From Gorsachius magnificus (taxonomy: Eukaryota > Chordata > Aves > Pelecaniformes > Ardeidae), in contig CM067107.1 in assembly GCA_034008185.1 (NCBI GenBank), positions 496,001 to 560,000 of the forward strand: DNA of 64,000 nt. Reading direction: 5' to 3'. Of this stretch, positions 36,304 through 48,717 are shown in pieces. A program made the position numbers and the translations under genes. The notes under the pieces were generated by a model. The model saw only the letters and a list, made by a program, of their open reading frames with translations. It had not been told where the DNA came from and ran no database searches. The stretch's first letter is position 1. Each line of letters begins with the position of its first letter.

Positions 36304-36489
36304 GCTCACGGCTATGTAGGCGTGGGGAAAATTGCAAGTTTTCCTACCTCCGGTCACAGAGACTCGGGTGCGTCTACGCCAGCTCCTCTCCAGCTCTCAC
36401 TTCCCGTGGAAAGACTGTGGAGCCTTTTGTGCATCTACGCCGTTGTGTCTGTCTGCACCAGCATCAACGCCTTTACGTCTCTCTGCTGA

Positions 36490-36507
36490 GTCCCTGTTTG
36501 GGCGGCA
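36490..36507 (-). promoter_or_regulatory. Primer-binding site of the provirus (tRNA-Lys-like)
   Basis: Minus strand tgccgcccaaacagggact begins two bases after the LTR terminal CA, as expected for a primer-binding site. It resembles the Lys3-type site with a few changes. Confidence 0.75.
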
Positions 36508-36509
36508 GT

Positions 36510-36914
36510 TGTAGAATGGGGCAACCAGATCGATAGGGCTACCAGGGAAGAGGGGAGCTCCGGAAAGCAGACACGGTCTCCATAGGAGTATAGTGAATGC
36601 TCCAACTTTATTCCCGAGTACGGGTATACTTATAGTACAAGCAAGGTTCACGCAGCACAAGCAATAATCTCATTGGTCTTCACACACTGTCCACGTGCTT
36701 CTCCTCGGACAGTGACAGCACCTGTAACACTTTTCATTGGTTTAAGCTTTACTGTCCATGCGCTTATTCTCAAGTAGTGATTGGATATATAAAACAAAGC
36801 ACACAGCTATCTTAGTTTCTACTTGCAACCAGCACATTTTTGCCTTAGCTCATAGCTTCTTACTTGTTTCAGTGTCCCAAGGACACACTGTTTACAAACC
36901 CTGGATTGTCCACA
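36510..36914 (-). mobile_element. 5' LTR of the minus-strand provirus
   Basis: On the minus strand it starts TGTGGACAATCC and ends TTCTACA. It has a TATA-type tactataagtatacc (about 36630), AATAAA about 20 bases later (about 36608), and several CCAAT-like motifs upstream. The start is inferred from the terminal inverted repeat (TGTgGA/TCtACA) and could shift a little. Confidence 0.75.
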
Positions 36915-36933
36915 TATTCCCATAATACTTTGT

Positions 36934-38116
36934 TCAAGAAACCCCTCGACATGCCTGCCCCTTCTTCCCAAGCTGGTAAATGCTCCTTTGCTTCCTAAGT
37001 CCCAGCCAAAGCTCCCTGTTCAGCCAGGCCAGTCGTCGTCCCTGACCATTTGTCTTACAGCACATGGACACACTCAGCTCCTGGGCCTTCCAGGCTTCCT
37101 TCTGGAAGAATGCCCAGCCTTCCTGGACCCCCCTGCCCTTCAGGACAGCCTCCCAAGGGACTCTCCGAACCAGCGTCCTGAACAGGCCGAGGTCTGCCCT
37201 CTGCAAGTCCATGGGGGTGGTTTTGCTGACTCCCTTCCTTACCTCACCAAGCAGCGAAAAACCTGTCATTTCATGGTCCCTAAGGCCAAGACAGCCTCTG
37301 ACCACCACCTCTCCCACCAGCCCTTCTCTGTTGCTAAACAGGAGGTCAAGGGAGACACCTCCCCTGGTGGGCTCGCTCACCAGCCCTGTTGGGAAGTTCT
37401 CTCTCACACACAGCACGAACCTCCTAGGCTGTTTCCTCTCTGCTGTGTTGCATTGCCAGCAGATGGCCGGTCACTTGGAAGTCCCCCACGAGAACAAGGG
37501 CTCACCATTGAGAGGCTTCTGCCAGCTGCTTGTAGAAGGCTTCATCCACCTCCTCATCCTGGTCAGGTGGGCTCTAACAGACTCCCAGCAGGACATCTGC
37601 CTTGTTGGCCTTCCCCCTCAGCCTCACCCTTAAGCACTCTGCCTCATCACAAGAGCCAAGCTCTGCACAAGCGAAACACTCCCTAACATACAGAGCCACC
37701 TCACTGCCTCTCCTTCCTTGCCTGTCCCTTTGCAAGAGCTTGTAGCCATCCAGTGCAGCGCTCCAGGCATGAGAGGCATCCCACCGCGTGGCTGTGATGG
37801 TGACTACCTCATAGCTATCCTGCTGCACAGTGGCTTCCAGCTCCTCCTGTGGGTTGCCCGTGCTGCGTGCATTGGTGTAGATGCCCTTGAGCTCGGCCAT
37901 CGGCTTCACCCCCAGCATTGGGGTGTCACCCCCAGGCTCCTCTCTAGTGAGCCTGGTTCTGTCCCCTCCCCCCTTCACACCTCTTTTAAAGCCCTCCCAA
38001 AAAGCCCCCCAGCTCTTGAGCCAGGATCCTTTCCCCCTTTGAGAAAGCCGAGTGCCAGCTCTTGTCAACCAGCTTTCACCCTGACAAGGCAGTGGCTGTG
38101 ATTGCACAAGCCCCAC
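36934..38116 (-). mobile_element. CR1 LINE, endonuclease-region fragment
   Basis: Two open pieces on the minus strand (38116-37574 and 37416-36934) read as the CR1 ORF2 N-terminal endonuclease: the ARSTGNPQEELEATVQQDSY start, RWDASHAWSAALDGYKLLQRD, RRGSEVALYVRE, and SLDLLFSNREGLVGEV...GLRDHEMTGFSLL. Most bird CR1 copies keep only the 3' end, so this piece is unusual. The RT portion is absent; the retroviral LTR lies at its truncated end. Confidence 0.9.
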
Positions 38117-38119
38117 TCC

Positions 38120-38345
38120 TCCTGCCTTAGGAGGAATTATTAGCAGCTATTTCATTTGCCTAATTAAGCACCATTTTATTAGCTCCTGCACTTCACCTCC
38201 TTTCAGCCTTTGCCAGGCACTGGCAAAGCATCTTCACTGGGCAGGGCTCAAGGCTGCCCCCATCCTTCCAGGATTGAATGGCATTTATTTCCTCAAACAG
38301 GGACAACAGCCCCAAATCCATTTCCCTGACCAAAGCAGGGGACCT
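38120..38345 (-). repeat. Inverted homolog of 23690-23985
   Basis: Shares the aattaagcacc, agcctttgccaggcactggcaaag, ccatccttccaggattgaatggcatttatt series in reverse order with 23690-23985. It adjoins the CTL-1-like duplicated block. Confidence 0.75.
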
Positions 38346-38387
38346 CAGTGGACAAGAGAAGAGCCTCTCCCCCTGGCAGAAGCCTCA

Positions 38388-40195
38388 AAAATAGGGTTTC
38401 TTGAGAACAGGATTTGGGGGGCCCCCCCGAGAGCCCCCACACCCAGGAAAACAAGGGCTGGCGGGGAGGGACAGCAGCTTCCAGCAGAGCATGGCCCAGG
38501 GGGAGCCCCACAACTCACCCAGGCATCAGGCAGAGCCAGCACCGCAGGATGGGCACCAGCAGACACCTCCAGCCATCCCCCTCTGGACCCCCAGGCTGCC
38601 ACGGCTCGAGGGACAAGACCCCGGGGGCAGCCGGCACGGCACACACGGCTGCGCCAAGGCTCCCACAGCCAGGAGGGAAAGCGCACCCGGGGGCGAGGAG
38701 GGGAACGGACAGGGCTGCCTCCAGCAGGTGCCTTCAGGAACAGAAGGGACACCCATGGCACACACCATGCTTTAATAAATACTGCAGGAGCAAAAGAGCC
38801 CCCAAATCTGTAACTGGCATGGTGCCACACAAGGGCCACTGCACACCCCCCTTCTGGGTGCCCTCTGCCCAGTGACCTTGCTCCACCCAGCTCGGCTGGC
38901 AGCAGCTGGTCAAGCTCCATGGCCAGGGGGCAAAAGCAGGAATAGATGAACAGTTCAGGAAGCAAGGCGAGCTCTGGGATCGTCCAGAAAGGGGAAGGAA
39001 ACCCCTTCTGCAAAGTGCAATGCAAGGTCCCAGCCCAGGCAGCCGTACCTCAGCTCCCACAAGGTCCCCCCTTCCTGCGGGTTCAGCTCCCCGAGAGCTG
39101 GCAGGGCGTTGGGGCCCAGACCGGGAGCAACCCAGAGGGGAGTTTGAGGGAAGGACATCCCCACGCTGGCCTGCGATGGCGGAAGAGGCGAAGCTGTGAG
39201 TGCCCAGCACGGGGAAGGTCCTTTCCTCCATCGCTGCTGTCAACTCACAGCTTGCTGCAGAGATAAGGCCGGACCAGTGAGCACCTTGAACTCCCGAGAA
39301 AATTGTTATTCAAATAGATGCACCCTCCTTGGCCATACACTGGGATCCTGCAACAAGAAGGAAAGACAGTGCTGGTACTGTCAGGTCAGCGGGTGTCCCC
39401 TCAAGCACCAGGAGGAGACAAGCGCTGCCTGCAAGGGACACTCACAGCAGTCACAGCCCACCAGGACCCCGCCTGTCCCACCACAGGACCATGGCCCCAC
39501 GGCCTCAGCACCCAAGGCCACTCACGTGTTGTTGAAGCTGCTGCCGTCCACCCACTCCAGGCGCTCGCCCCAAGTCCGCAGCCCAACCCAGCAATCAACA
39601 TTGCCCTTGAGGCGCGAGATGAACTCCTGGGGAGGAAAGAGAGGAGCCCAGAGTCAGGAGCTGCTGCCAGCCCCAGCCCAGTCACCCTCCCAGCCCCACG
39701 CTGCTCCCCACCAGCCCCACAGGCAGCCCTGGCCCCGCACCGCTACCACCGGCCGTGGGGCAGCAGCAGCTCCCGCCCAACGGCTGCTCCCACAAGCCCG
39801 GAGCCTGCTCAAGGAGCTCACCAGCCCGGCCAGAGCCCCTGCTCGGGGCCCCCAGCCCGCCCATGGGCAGACGCGCCCTGGGCTCCGCCCCCCCCCCGGG
39901 GCTCCCTCCCACAAGCACCTCTCCCCTGCCCACACCGGCCCCGGCCCGGCCACCCCAGCCCCCTCGTCCTCCGAGAGGTAGTAGCAGACATTGCGGTGCC
40001 CAACCCACTCCTCAGGACAGGCCAGCACCACCGCCGCAGGCAGATCTCCATTCCCTCCCTGCCCCCCTGCTGGAGAGGGAAGAAGGGGACAAGGTGCCAG
40101 GATTCCGCTCCACAGGGAGCAGGGGACACAGCTCCCTGGGGCAGGCAAGGAGCCAGCCCCCACCCTCCCACCACCAGCATCCCCAAGGTGCTGCC
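38388..40195 (+). repeat. Direct copy of 9380-11175
   Basis: Offsets run from about 29019 to 29031 and then 29010, with moderate divergence and one deletion. It contains the recurrent leader-like block (38388-38830) and the broken CTL-1 copy. At 40196 the sequence turns into the inverted copy of 9809 downward, so 38400-38830 and 40196-40620 form a local palindrome around the pseudogene. Confidence 0.9.
39245..40069 (-). pseudogene. Broken copy of CTL-1
   Basis: The last exon (39347-39245, stop TGA) and the fourth (39636-39536) are open with intact borders and differ from CTL-1 by some residues (GLRTWGERLEW; PVYGQGGCIYLNNNF). The third exon keeps only its first part (40069 to about 39957, up to YYLSEDEG); the half coding SQEQCSSHGASLAVL and its donor are deleted. 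The membrane and first exons are absent because the inverted arm begins at 40196. It cannot encode a complete lectin. Confidence 0.85.
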
Positions 40196-41795
40196 ATGTG
40201 GCACCATGCCAGTTACAGATTTGGGGGCTCTTTTGCTCCTGCAGTATTTATTAGAGCATGGTGTGTGCCATGGGTGTCCCTTCTGTTCCGGAAGGCGCCT
40301 GCTGGAGGCAGCCCTGTCCGTTCCCCTCCTCGCCCCCGGGTGCGCTTTCCCTCCTGGCTGTGGGAGCCTTGGCGCAGCCGTGTGTGCCGTGCCGGCTGCC
40401 CCCGGGGTCTTGTCCCTCGAGCCGTGGCAGCCTGGGAGTCCAGAGGGGGATGGCTGGAGCTGTCTGCTGGTGCTCATCCTGTGGTGCTGGTTCTGCCCGA
40501 TCCCCAGGTGAGTTGTGGGGCTCCCCCCGGGGCCATGCTCTGCTGGAAGCCCCCATCCCTCCCCGCCAGCCCTTGTTTTCCTGTGTGTGTGGGCTTTTGG
40601 GTCCTCCCAAAACCTGGGCCCCTCAAGAAGCTGCTGCTGCAGGAGCCCCAAAGGGAATTAAAAGGGGCTCTGGGCTTTGCCCTGGCCTTGAGGATCTCGC
40701 TGGGGGCTTTCGGGGCGAAGACCTCGGGCTGAACACAAGGGCTCCGTGCTTTGCTCTGGCTTTAGTGCCCTGGCTGTGCTGGGGGAGCTCCCTTGTGGGG
40801 AAGGGGAGGCACTGCATCTCTGCCTCCCCAGGGTGGGTGGGGATGGTTTTCTTGTGCAGGCTCCCGAGGTCCTTGCTCACCCTGCTGGCAGCTGTTTAAC
40901 ACTGCTCATGAATGCTGTTGGCCTGTGATGGGGCTTGTGGAGTCTGGTGCCAGCCTGGTGGAAGAGAAGACAAGTTTGGGGTGAGAGGATGCTGAAATGT
41001 GCCTTGAGGCGGCCGGTCCCTGGGTGGCAGGGCCTGTGGAAGGACTGGGGCAGATTCCCAGGATGGTTCTCCCCTCCCCGAGCCTGGGACTTTGCACCGG
41101 AGCAAGCGAGCGATCCCGGGATGCTGACCCACGGCCTGATAGAAGGGTGCCTGGCCCACCCTCATGAAACCCAGCGGCTTCTAGCGCTGTGCTGGGGCCT
41201 GGCCTGGGCCTGTCGAGCCACAGTTGGGTCCTGGCAGAGGCCGGTGGTTGAGGCAGGAACCCGAACTGCATCTGAGGACACCCTGGTTGAGATGGGGACC
41301 CAACCACCACTACTGACAGCATATAGATGGAAAAGATATTGGGTACACAAGGCAGGCCTGAGCAATATTTACATTTTCCAGGTATCCCTTCCAATGTATT
41401 TCACCTCCACCGAGTCCCAAGGGATCTTCTGGGCAGTGCCAGATTCACCTCCTTGCTAAGCATGGACTGAATAAACAACCCTTGTTGGACACGGTGGATT
41501 TCTCAGAGCAAATTCAGGTTTCTTTGAGATCTTTGACCTCATGTTGGCTGTGCAGGGCTGCTTTCACGTCCTTTCCACCTCAGATATTGCTCTTGAGCAA
41601 ACAGGCTGGCAGAGCAAAGGGGTGGAGAGGAGAAAAGTCTCCATTCTGGTGGAGAGGACAAAAAAAACCCGATGGAATCAACGACTGGGAGAAGGTTTTC
41701 ATGGAGAAGGGGTTGTACGAGTCTCAAAATTACTAGTTGTGTTCCGACTGAGAAATTATCGCCCAAAAATTTGGGGCACAGCAGAGAAGACATCT

Positions 41796-44693
41796 CTGGC
41801 ATGAGATCGCTTTGTCCTTCACCCACGTTTTGTGTCTGCATGGCTTCAGGAGTGCGGGTTTGGGATGGTTTGGAGGTGTCCTGGTACTTCCAATTCCCAA
41901 GTTTTGGCATTGCTTGCAACCCTTCAAGCGAGCTGTGAGGGTATTTTTGCACAAAATAGCAAGGGGAAAGAAGAAAAAGCAACCAGAAATCATCTTCCTC
42001 CTTTGCTTGGGCTGGAATGAGGCAACTTCATCGTCATCTTGGCTGGGAAATAATGATGGGATTGCTGCTATCGCTGGTTTTTACTGGGAAATAGGGAAAT
42101 CACTCACCCTGTGTAAGTATCCAAGAAGTAGAATTTATTATCGGAGCAAGAAATGCTTTGACTTGAACTACAACAACGCGTTCTTAATGCTCCAAGTTAC
42201 AGAAAGAACCCAAATTGCCTGATTTTTGTTGAGGCTTATCCATACTACAGGCAAGTCAGAGATGGTCCGTTCCTCGGATATTAAGCTCTTTCCCACCCAG
42301 CGTGGCAACGTGGGGAGTTTTTCAGCCTCGCGTATTCCCCGGAAGAGTACGGTATTGTTGGCAGAGGTTTCTTCCTCCTTAATCTGGAGTTTCCTACAAA
42401 TTCCTGTTAAAATATTTCAAACTTCCCCCCACCATTTGCAAACTGGTTGTGCCCCTTCCTCTTTTTTACTGGTACGGAGGGTTGGTTACGCCACCATCAC
42501 GGCATTTAGCCTTTGCACAAAGCTTCATGAAACTGAGATGGAAAGATTGCGTTATAGTAGAAGGTCCGGGGGAGGACTAGTTACGTTCTCATCCACTTTC
42601 TTAATCCATCGCTGGTATTTTGGCAATAATGAAGAGGCTGAGCCGTGAGGCTGTGAGGTGCCCACGCAAGCTTTTCATTGGTGAGGCTGGGTACGAGTGG
42701 TGCCACCCATCACCCGGTGCTTTCCAGGGGTGGTGGGGTCCTGCGGTGCACGAACAGCGATGCCGGTCCATGGAGTATGGAACAAGGTTGCACCTCTTTG
42801 AGCCTGATTTTTAGTAGAGTTTCTCCTCTTTCTGCTTCTCCCCTGTGGCCGAAGGTGCTATTTTCCATGGCTGACTCAGATGTGATGATGTTTTTGCATT
42901 ACAAATTTGTTTCGGGGGGGGAGGTTTCTTGCTAAATTTGTCATCTTTGAAGGGGGGAAAAAAAAAACCCAAACCCAAGCCAGACTGCTGGAGAAAACTC
43001 CTGTCTTGATTGCAAAGGAATTTGGCACTTTGCTGCTGGTTTAAGAGGATGTTGTGGGCCTGAATCTATGGGTTAGTGTGTTTGATGGAAAGCTATTCCC
43101 GCCTGTCCTGGTGGCTTAGCACCATGTGTCTCACTTGGGAGAATCATGGAATGTTTTGGGTTGGAAGGGACCCCTAGAGGTCACCCAGCCCAACCCCCCT
43201 GCAGGAGCAGGGACACCTTTAACCAGATCAGGTTGCTCACAGCCCCATTCAACCTGGCCTGGGATGTTCCCAGGGATGGGGCCTCCACCCCCTCTCTGGG
43301 CAACCCCTGCCAGGGTTTCACCACCCTCATGGTCAAGAATTTCTTCTTTATCTCCAGTCTAAACCTGCCCTGGTTTGGTTTAAAACCATCCCCCCTTGTC
43401 CTATCACAGCTGTCTCTACTTAAAAGATTGTTGTGTCTTTCCTATGGGCCCCCTTTAGGTACTGGAAGGCTGCAATCAGGTCTGCCCTGAACCTTCTCTT
43501 CTCCAGGCTGAACAACCCCAACTCTCCCAGCCTGGCCTCATAGCAGAGGGGCTCCAGCCCTCGGATCATTTTGGTCACCCTCCTCTGGCCCCGCTCCAAC
43601 AGAACAGAAAATAAGGGTGGGTTTTGCAGATGTGCAGGTATCGGTTTCCATAGGAAACATGTATTTTGCTTTTTTATTTCTGGCCACTTCTCTGAAATAA
43701 CCAGCGTTATAAAATGGGGGGTGGCTGGAGCAGGGTGGGTTTTCAAAGGAAAAAAAAAAAGGTTCCTCAGCATGTTGGTCTGTACATTTGATAGCGCCCT
43801 CTCTTGCATGGCACAGGACACGCAGAGCGAAGGAGGATTAGGGACAATGCGCGATGCAGTTGAATTTCTGAGGCAGAACAGCCAATTTTTGGCACGATGG
43901 GGCTGTGCGAGAAAACCAATCCCCCCTGGTATCAGTGGGAGGTTTCCCCTCTGGTATTTACCACGGATGCTCAGAAAAATCACAGTCAAGACCAGGAGGA
44001 GGCTCTGCAGCGTAGCTGCTTCAGAATGACATCGGTGACGGGATCTGCCTGAGAGTAAAAACATTTGGAAGCCTTTATGGAGAAATGAGCAGTGCTGAGC
44101 GATGGAAGAACTGGCTGCTGGCATCAGGCGTGTGGCGCTGGGTGTCCCTGGGTGCTGCACATTCGTTTTGCTGGTGCAATGCTAAATCAAAACGCAGCTG
44201 CGCAAGCAAAAAAAAAAATGCAAAACCAAGAGTTCTGCTGTCCTGAGCATGGGCAGAAAAAGGAACAGAAAAAGTGGAATAAGAGTTGCTAAGGAACTAA
44301 ATGTCTTTATATTGATTTCTGGGGTAGGCAAGAGGCAATGCCAGACTGGCCATCGTCTTGGGAGATGAGCCTGGAGGCGCTCAGAGAGTGAAGCATGAAA
44401 CCGATGGACAAAATCTGCTTCCCCCAAGCCTCTAATTGAATTTTCTCTACCCAAAAGGCTTGGCTCTTCTCACCTCGGCAGTGCTGCTGGCTGAGGACAA
44501 GCCCAGGGGAAGGAAAGAGAAAGTAAATGGCAAAAATTGCTGCTGCCCATGGTTTCTTCTCATGGCCCTTCAGGCCAAGACAATTGCCGGTAGCTGGATC
44601 CATCATCTTGGGCATCAGGGTGAGATCCTTCACCTTCAGTTTGGTCATGATGATGTTACCGCCATCATCCTCTGTCACTGGTGTCAAGGGCAT
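41796..44693 (-). pseudogene. Decayed lectin-like membrane protein gene (right-arm mirror)
   Basis: Mirror of 5268-8165. The first block (ATG at 44693) and the membrane-segment block (44048-43962) keep the same phase and open frame, with only a few substitutions such as one at the twenty-third codon of block 1. The CTLD-like scrap near 41930 is broken in the same way as in the left arm, so the decay predates the duplication. Confidence 0.33.
43137..43610 (-). mobile_element. CR1 LINE 3' fragment (mirror of 6352-6825)
   Basis: Reversed CR1 tail (gaatcatggaatgttttgggttgg) followed by the ORF2 terminal region read on the minus strand. Same length and break points as the left-arm copy. Confidence 0.9.
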
Positions 44694-46169
44694 GCTGAGT
44701 GAGTGATGGGTGAAGGAGGGAAGCTTTTAAGGGCAGAGGTGGTGTGGTTAGGTGAGGCTGGTGGAGGAAACCCTCACCTCTCCTCTTGCTGCACCAGCGT
44801 AGCCTCTGCAAGATGCAAGTCTCTGAGTGGTGGGCATGGACTTTGGGGTGCCAGGGGCAGCTCACAACACTGGCTCAGGAGGTTCCTGAGGTCTCAGGCT
44901 CTTCCTTGCCAAGAAAAGGTTGGAGATCCACCACTGGGAAACATGAGGAACCTCAAGATGGGAAAACACTGGTTGCTAAAGAAGAAAGCACCAGCAGCCT
45001 CGATGATTTGGAAGCGCTCATTCTCTTCCCAAGGACTTCTGTGCCTGACTGTGAAGCTGTGACTGTGCTTTTTTTGCAGCCTGTTCTCACTTTGGGGAAA
45101 GCCCTGTGCTTTGGGGAAAGCACCTTGAGTGACCTGGGTGGGTCTGGCCGTGCGCAGTTTGATGCCCTTTTTTGGGGGGGGGGGTGGGGGGTGTTGCATG
45201 TGTTGCCACTGCCATTGCTGCCACAACTCATGGCATGAAAATCACCACCCTAGCCCAAGCGCCGGCCTCCCAGGACCAGCGATGGAGGGCTACCTGAACC
45301 TCTGAAACCCCATGACCCAGCTCTGAGTCGTAGGGCTTGTGGTTAGCGCAGTCTGGAGCAGGGATGAGTGAGAGCTGACGTGTCCTGATGGTATTTTCTA
45401 CAAATAGAAAAAAGAAGCGGCAAGACCCAAAGTCACTTCTTGCGACTCATGGTCTCTTGACTCCTCTTTCCTCATGGAAAGCATCATGGCCTGTGAGGGA
45501 TTATTTCTCCCCCTGGGTGCTTGGCTTGCACATGAGTATCTCTGTTGGATGCGTTGTGGCTGGACGCGTAGTTGCTGGATGCGTGTTCAATGGGTCAAGG
45601 TGGATCCCAGGCTTGGCGGTTTGGGTAGGTGACGATGAGCATGGCCACCTCCTCCTTCCCTGGGGACATGATGTTAGGGGGCTGGAGCACCCCCCACCCT
45701 TGGCATGCTGGGGGAGGGTCACACCAATCACCCCCACCATCTCCACAGCCAACTCACCTGGATGATGATGGCTTGTGGATGCCTAGAGCAGCATTTCTTC
45801 GTGATATATTAATTTTTTTCCCTCCAAATGAGGAGGGTGGGCAGTTTCCCTGGGGAAGAGGGCGGCGGGGGGGGACTGCAGAGGGTGCAAAGAGCCTCCC
45901 AAGCCCCAACGGTCTCCAACGCTCAAAGGGGACCATGCAGAGCAGTGATGCATACCTCCAAGCACATGTTTCCAAGAGAGTTTGAAGGCGGGGAACTGGA
46001 GGGGGATGACAACAAGAAACCATGGGTTGGACTCAAACCCCAATGCATCCAAATAAGAATGAAAATAATGTCTTGATCTCCTGGTAAGCACCCTTGCTGC
46101 AACTTTCCCCATCTTCTTCTTTCCCAGTGCACCCTGAGAAGGCTCTGGCCCCATCTTTCCCGTAATGAC

Positions 46170-46313
46170 CCATCAAGCAGGGCAGGCAACTCCCGGTTTG
46201 GTGAGGGCGTTGGCTTAGGGACAGGGTTTAGTGGTGGGATGGCAGGGTCAGGGGAATGGTTGCGCTTGATGGTCTTAAAGGGCTTTTCCAACCTCAATGA
46301 TTCTATGATTCTA
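46170..46313 (+). mobile_element. CR1 LINE 3' fragment (mirror of 3668-3810)
   Basis: Plus-strand CR1 end (ggcttttccaacctcaatgattctatgattct). Mirrors the left-arm fragment. Confidence 0.8.
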
Positions 46314-48717
46314 AATGAAGGAATTCTCGTTCCCATGAGGTAGGGAATGGGTCAACCAGGATCCGGCCAGCATCAATCAAGTTCATTGTCCCTGAAAAAC
46401 ATAATCCTTTTTTTTTTTGGGGGTGGGGGGGAGGGTGGTGTTAGACAAGGCTCTTTCACGCAGCCAACCTGATGCCCAGCATCTGCAGCTACGTAATGTC
46501 CCCAGACCTCAAATGCTCACTTCTGCAACCACAGCCGCAGGGATTTTTCCTCCACTGGTATGTTCTGCCTCGGTCCTGTCGCAGTTCTGCTTCGTCTGGC
46601 CCATTTCAAATGCCATTGTCTTCATCCTCTGGTGGCACAAAAGCTTGGTGTTCTTCCTTAGCTTATTCGAAATTCAAAGCCTTGACCTTAGTTTCGAGAG
46701 GTCCTCACCTTAGCTCCAAGTCTAAAACTCCTGCAGTGCCCATTGCTTAACCTTAACGCCTATTTGCCAACCTCTCCGGATTCACTCGGCTGGTGGTTAA
46801 CCCAGCCACGGGAGGGGGCCCTACAGGGACAACTGAGCAGTTTTATCATGGCCTGAAGGCGTAATTAGATCTGCCCATTCTTTAACAAAAGCCTTCGCCA
46901 ATCTAATCTTAACCCTGTAGTTACAGCAAGCTCTATGAATTTTCCTTAACATTCCCTGCTCCCACCCCTCCTTCCCCAAGGGCTTTTCCCACCGTATTTA
47001 AATTCCCCAGGATTTGGCATGGGAGCATTTTTCCACCTCTTTGGGCTGTTTTTTTTTTTTTCTTTGAGCCCGGGCTATGGCTGAGCACGGGGCTGACGGG
47101 GAAGGGGTGTTGTTTTTCCTGTCCCCACAACGATATTCAAGCAGCACCAGGAAGTCGCTTGCAGGCTGCTTTCCCCCACCCAGGACGGTGAGTTTTGCAG
47201 AAAAATAGCTTCTTGTCTGTAAAAAAAAACGGGGCTGGCTGAGTCAGCACCGGCTGGAGAGGGGCTGGGGCTGGGGCAGGGGCGACCTGGCAGTGTGAGG
47301 TCTCATTTTGGGGGCTGGAATAATCAACTGTTTTATTAATTGTTTAAATTAAAAGTGGCAAACTGAAGGGAGGGGGGGGGGAAACCAAAACAAACCCAAC
47401 ATCAAACCACAAATGCCAAATTCACTACTTTTCAGCTAGTTTTATCAAAACTTTTGCCACCGTGGGTGCCCCGTCCCCCTCCCCGCCCTCACCTCTTATT
47501 GTGGTTCTGAGTTTCTGGCTCTGTTTCTTTTCAGCTGGGTTTTAATGGCTTTCTTTTGCTGGTTTGTAAGTGCTTTTCTGTGCTGATTTCTTTTTTTTCC
47601 CCCCCAGCCTCTTCTAATTATATAAAAAAAAGGACTTGGATTTGTTTCAATTAAGTGGAATTAATAGCGAATTTGGGGGAGCTGGAGTGGCTCAGCTGGG
47701 AACTACAGTGGGCTTGGGAGGGATAAAACCCGGGCAGGAGCTCAGGTGGCCCCGTGTGGCCTCTTCATTTTGCAGGGGTGGAAATCACAAACTTCTGCAG
47801 GGTCTTTTCTAAGGGCATTTTGTTGCATTTTAACCAGCGCCATTTCAGAGCTGAAAGCGGAAGAGAATTTTTCAACTGAAGTAGGGGAACCGAAACCTCG
47901 GGCTGGGAACGTGTTTATCTGAAATGGGTATTTTCATTTCTCAAGTATCTGATTGCTTCAGCAACAGCAGGTCTGGATGGTTCCCAGCTCAAACCCTGCC
48001 CAGAGATAGGACAAAGTCTGGTTGGGGAAAGCCCCTGCAAGTTTTGGGGGTGTCCAGGGCTGGGGAAGCACCACCCCTTCCCAGCCCACCCTCCTTAGGG
48101 CTTTTTCTCTTCCCTGCTGTCGAATGTAACCCTAAAACACTGAACCGCTATATCCGAGCACGTCCTCAAGCGCCAACTTTTCATCCTGCAAATCCCCCTT
48201 TGCCAGCAGAAGGGAAATTTCTTGGCGCTTTTTTTTTTCTTTGTCTGTTTAATGACAACCAAAGCCCGCCCCTACGCGGCTCTTGAGCTTATTCCCGGAA
48301 TGAAATGTCATTGTACAAAGCCCAGCCCTCAAGGGTTGGTCTTGATCGGCTTTTATCAGCACCCACGGAGGAAAGAAAAGCTGTTGCAGTTGGATGATGA
48401 GTATCTCCGAGCAAAGGCAGAGGTTTTGGAGGAATCGAAAAGGAAAGAAAAATGCATTCGCTGTAACCGACTGCTGGAAGATGGCTTGGCCAAAACCTCT
48501 TTTTTGACTCAGTTTCTTTCACCTTTGGTACATTTCAAGGGGGAGGACAGGAAGCGTCAAACTGCTTCGAGCTGGGGGAGGTTGCTCGCTGCCTCCAGCG
48601 ATGACCCCTCAACAGCCTCGTAAGCCCTTAAACTGCCTTTGAGCTGTGAGTAGCTAATAGCTGCAATTTTTCTTTTAGCATCTTTTACTATTAAAACTCC
48701 CTTTAAACGTCTCTTTT

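Larger units (their letters stand above)
30510..36914 (-). mobile_element. Class II (alpharetrovirus-like) endogenous provirus, damaged
   Basis: Read on the minus strand the order is 5' LTR (36914-36510), Lys-type primer site, gag, pol and env, ending at about 30510 without a 3' LTR. Frameshifts and stops break gag, the reverse transcriptase region and env. The protease region is missing. The right flank is the endonuclease part of a CR1, whereas the left flank is a plus-strand LTR of another family inside a lectin exon, so the flanks do not match and the locus was rearranged after or during insertion. Internal base composition is AT-richer than the neighbouring lectin DNA. Confidence 0.92.

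Noticed and set aside
48222..48623. Open frame of about 130 codons in the right arm
   Set aside because: No recognisable domain, mostly intronic-looking sequence, low confidence as a gene.
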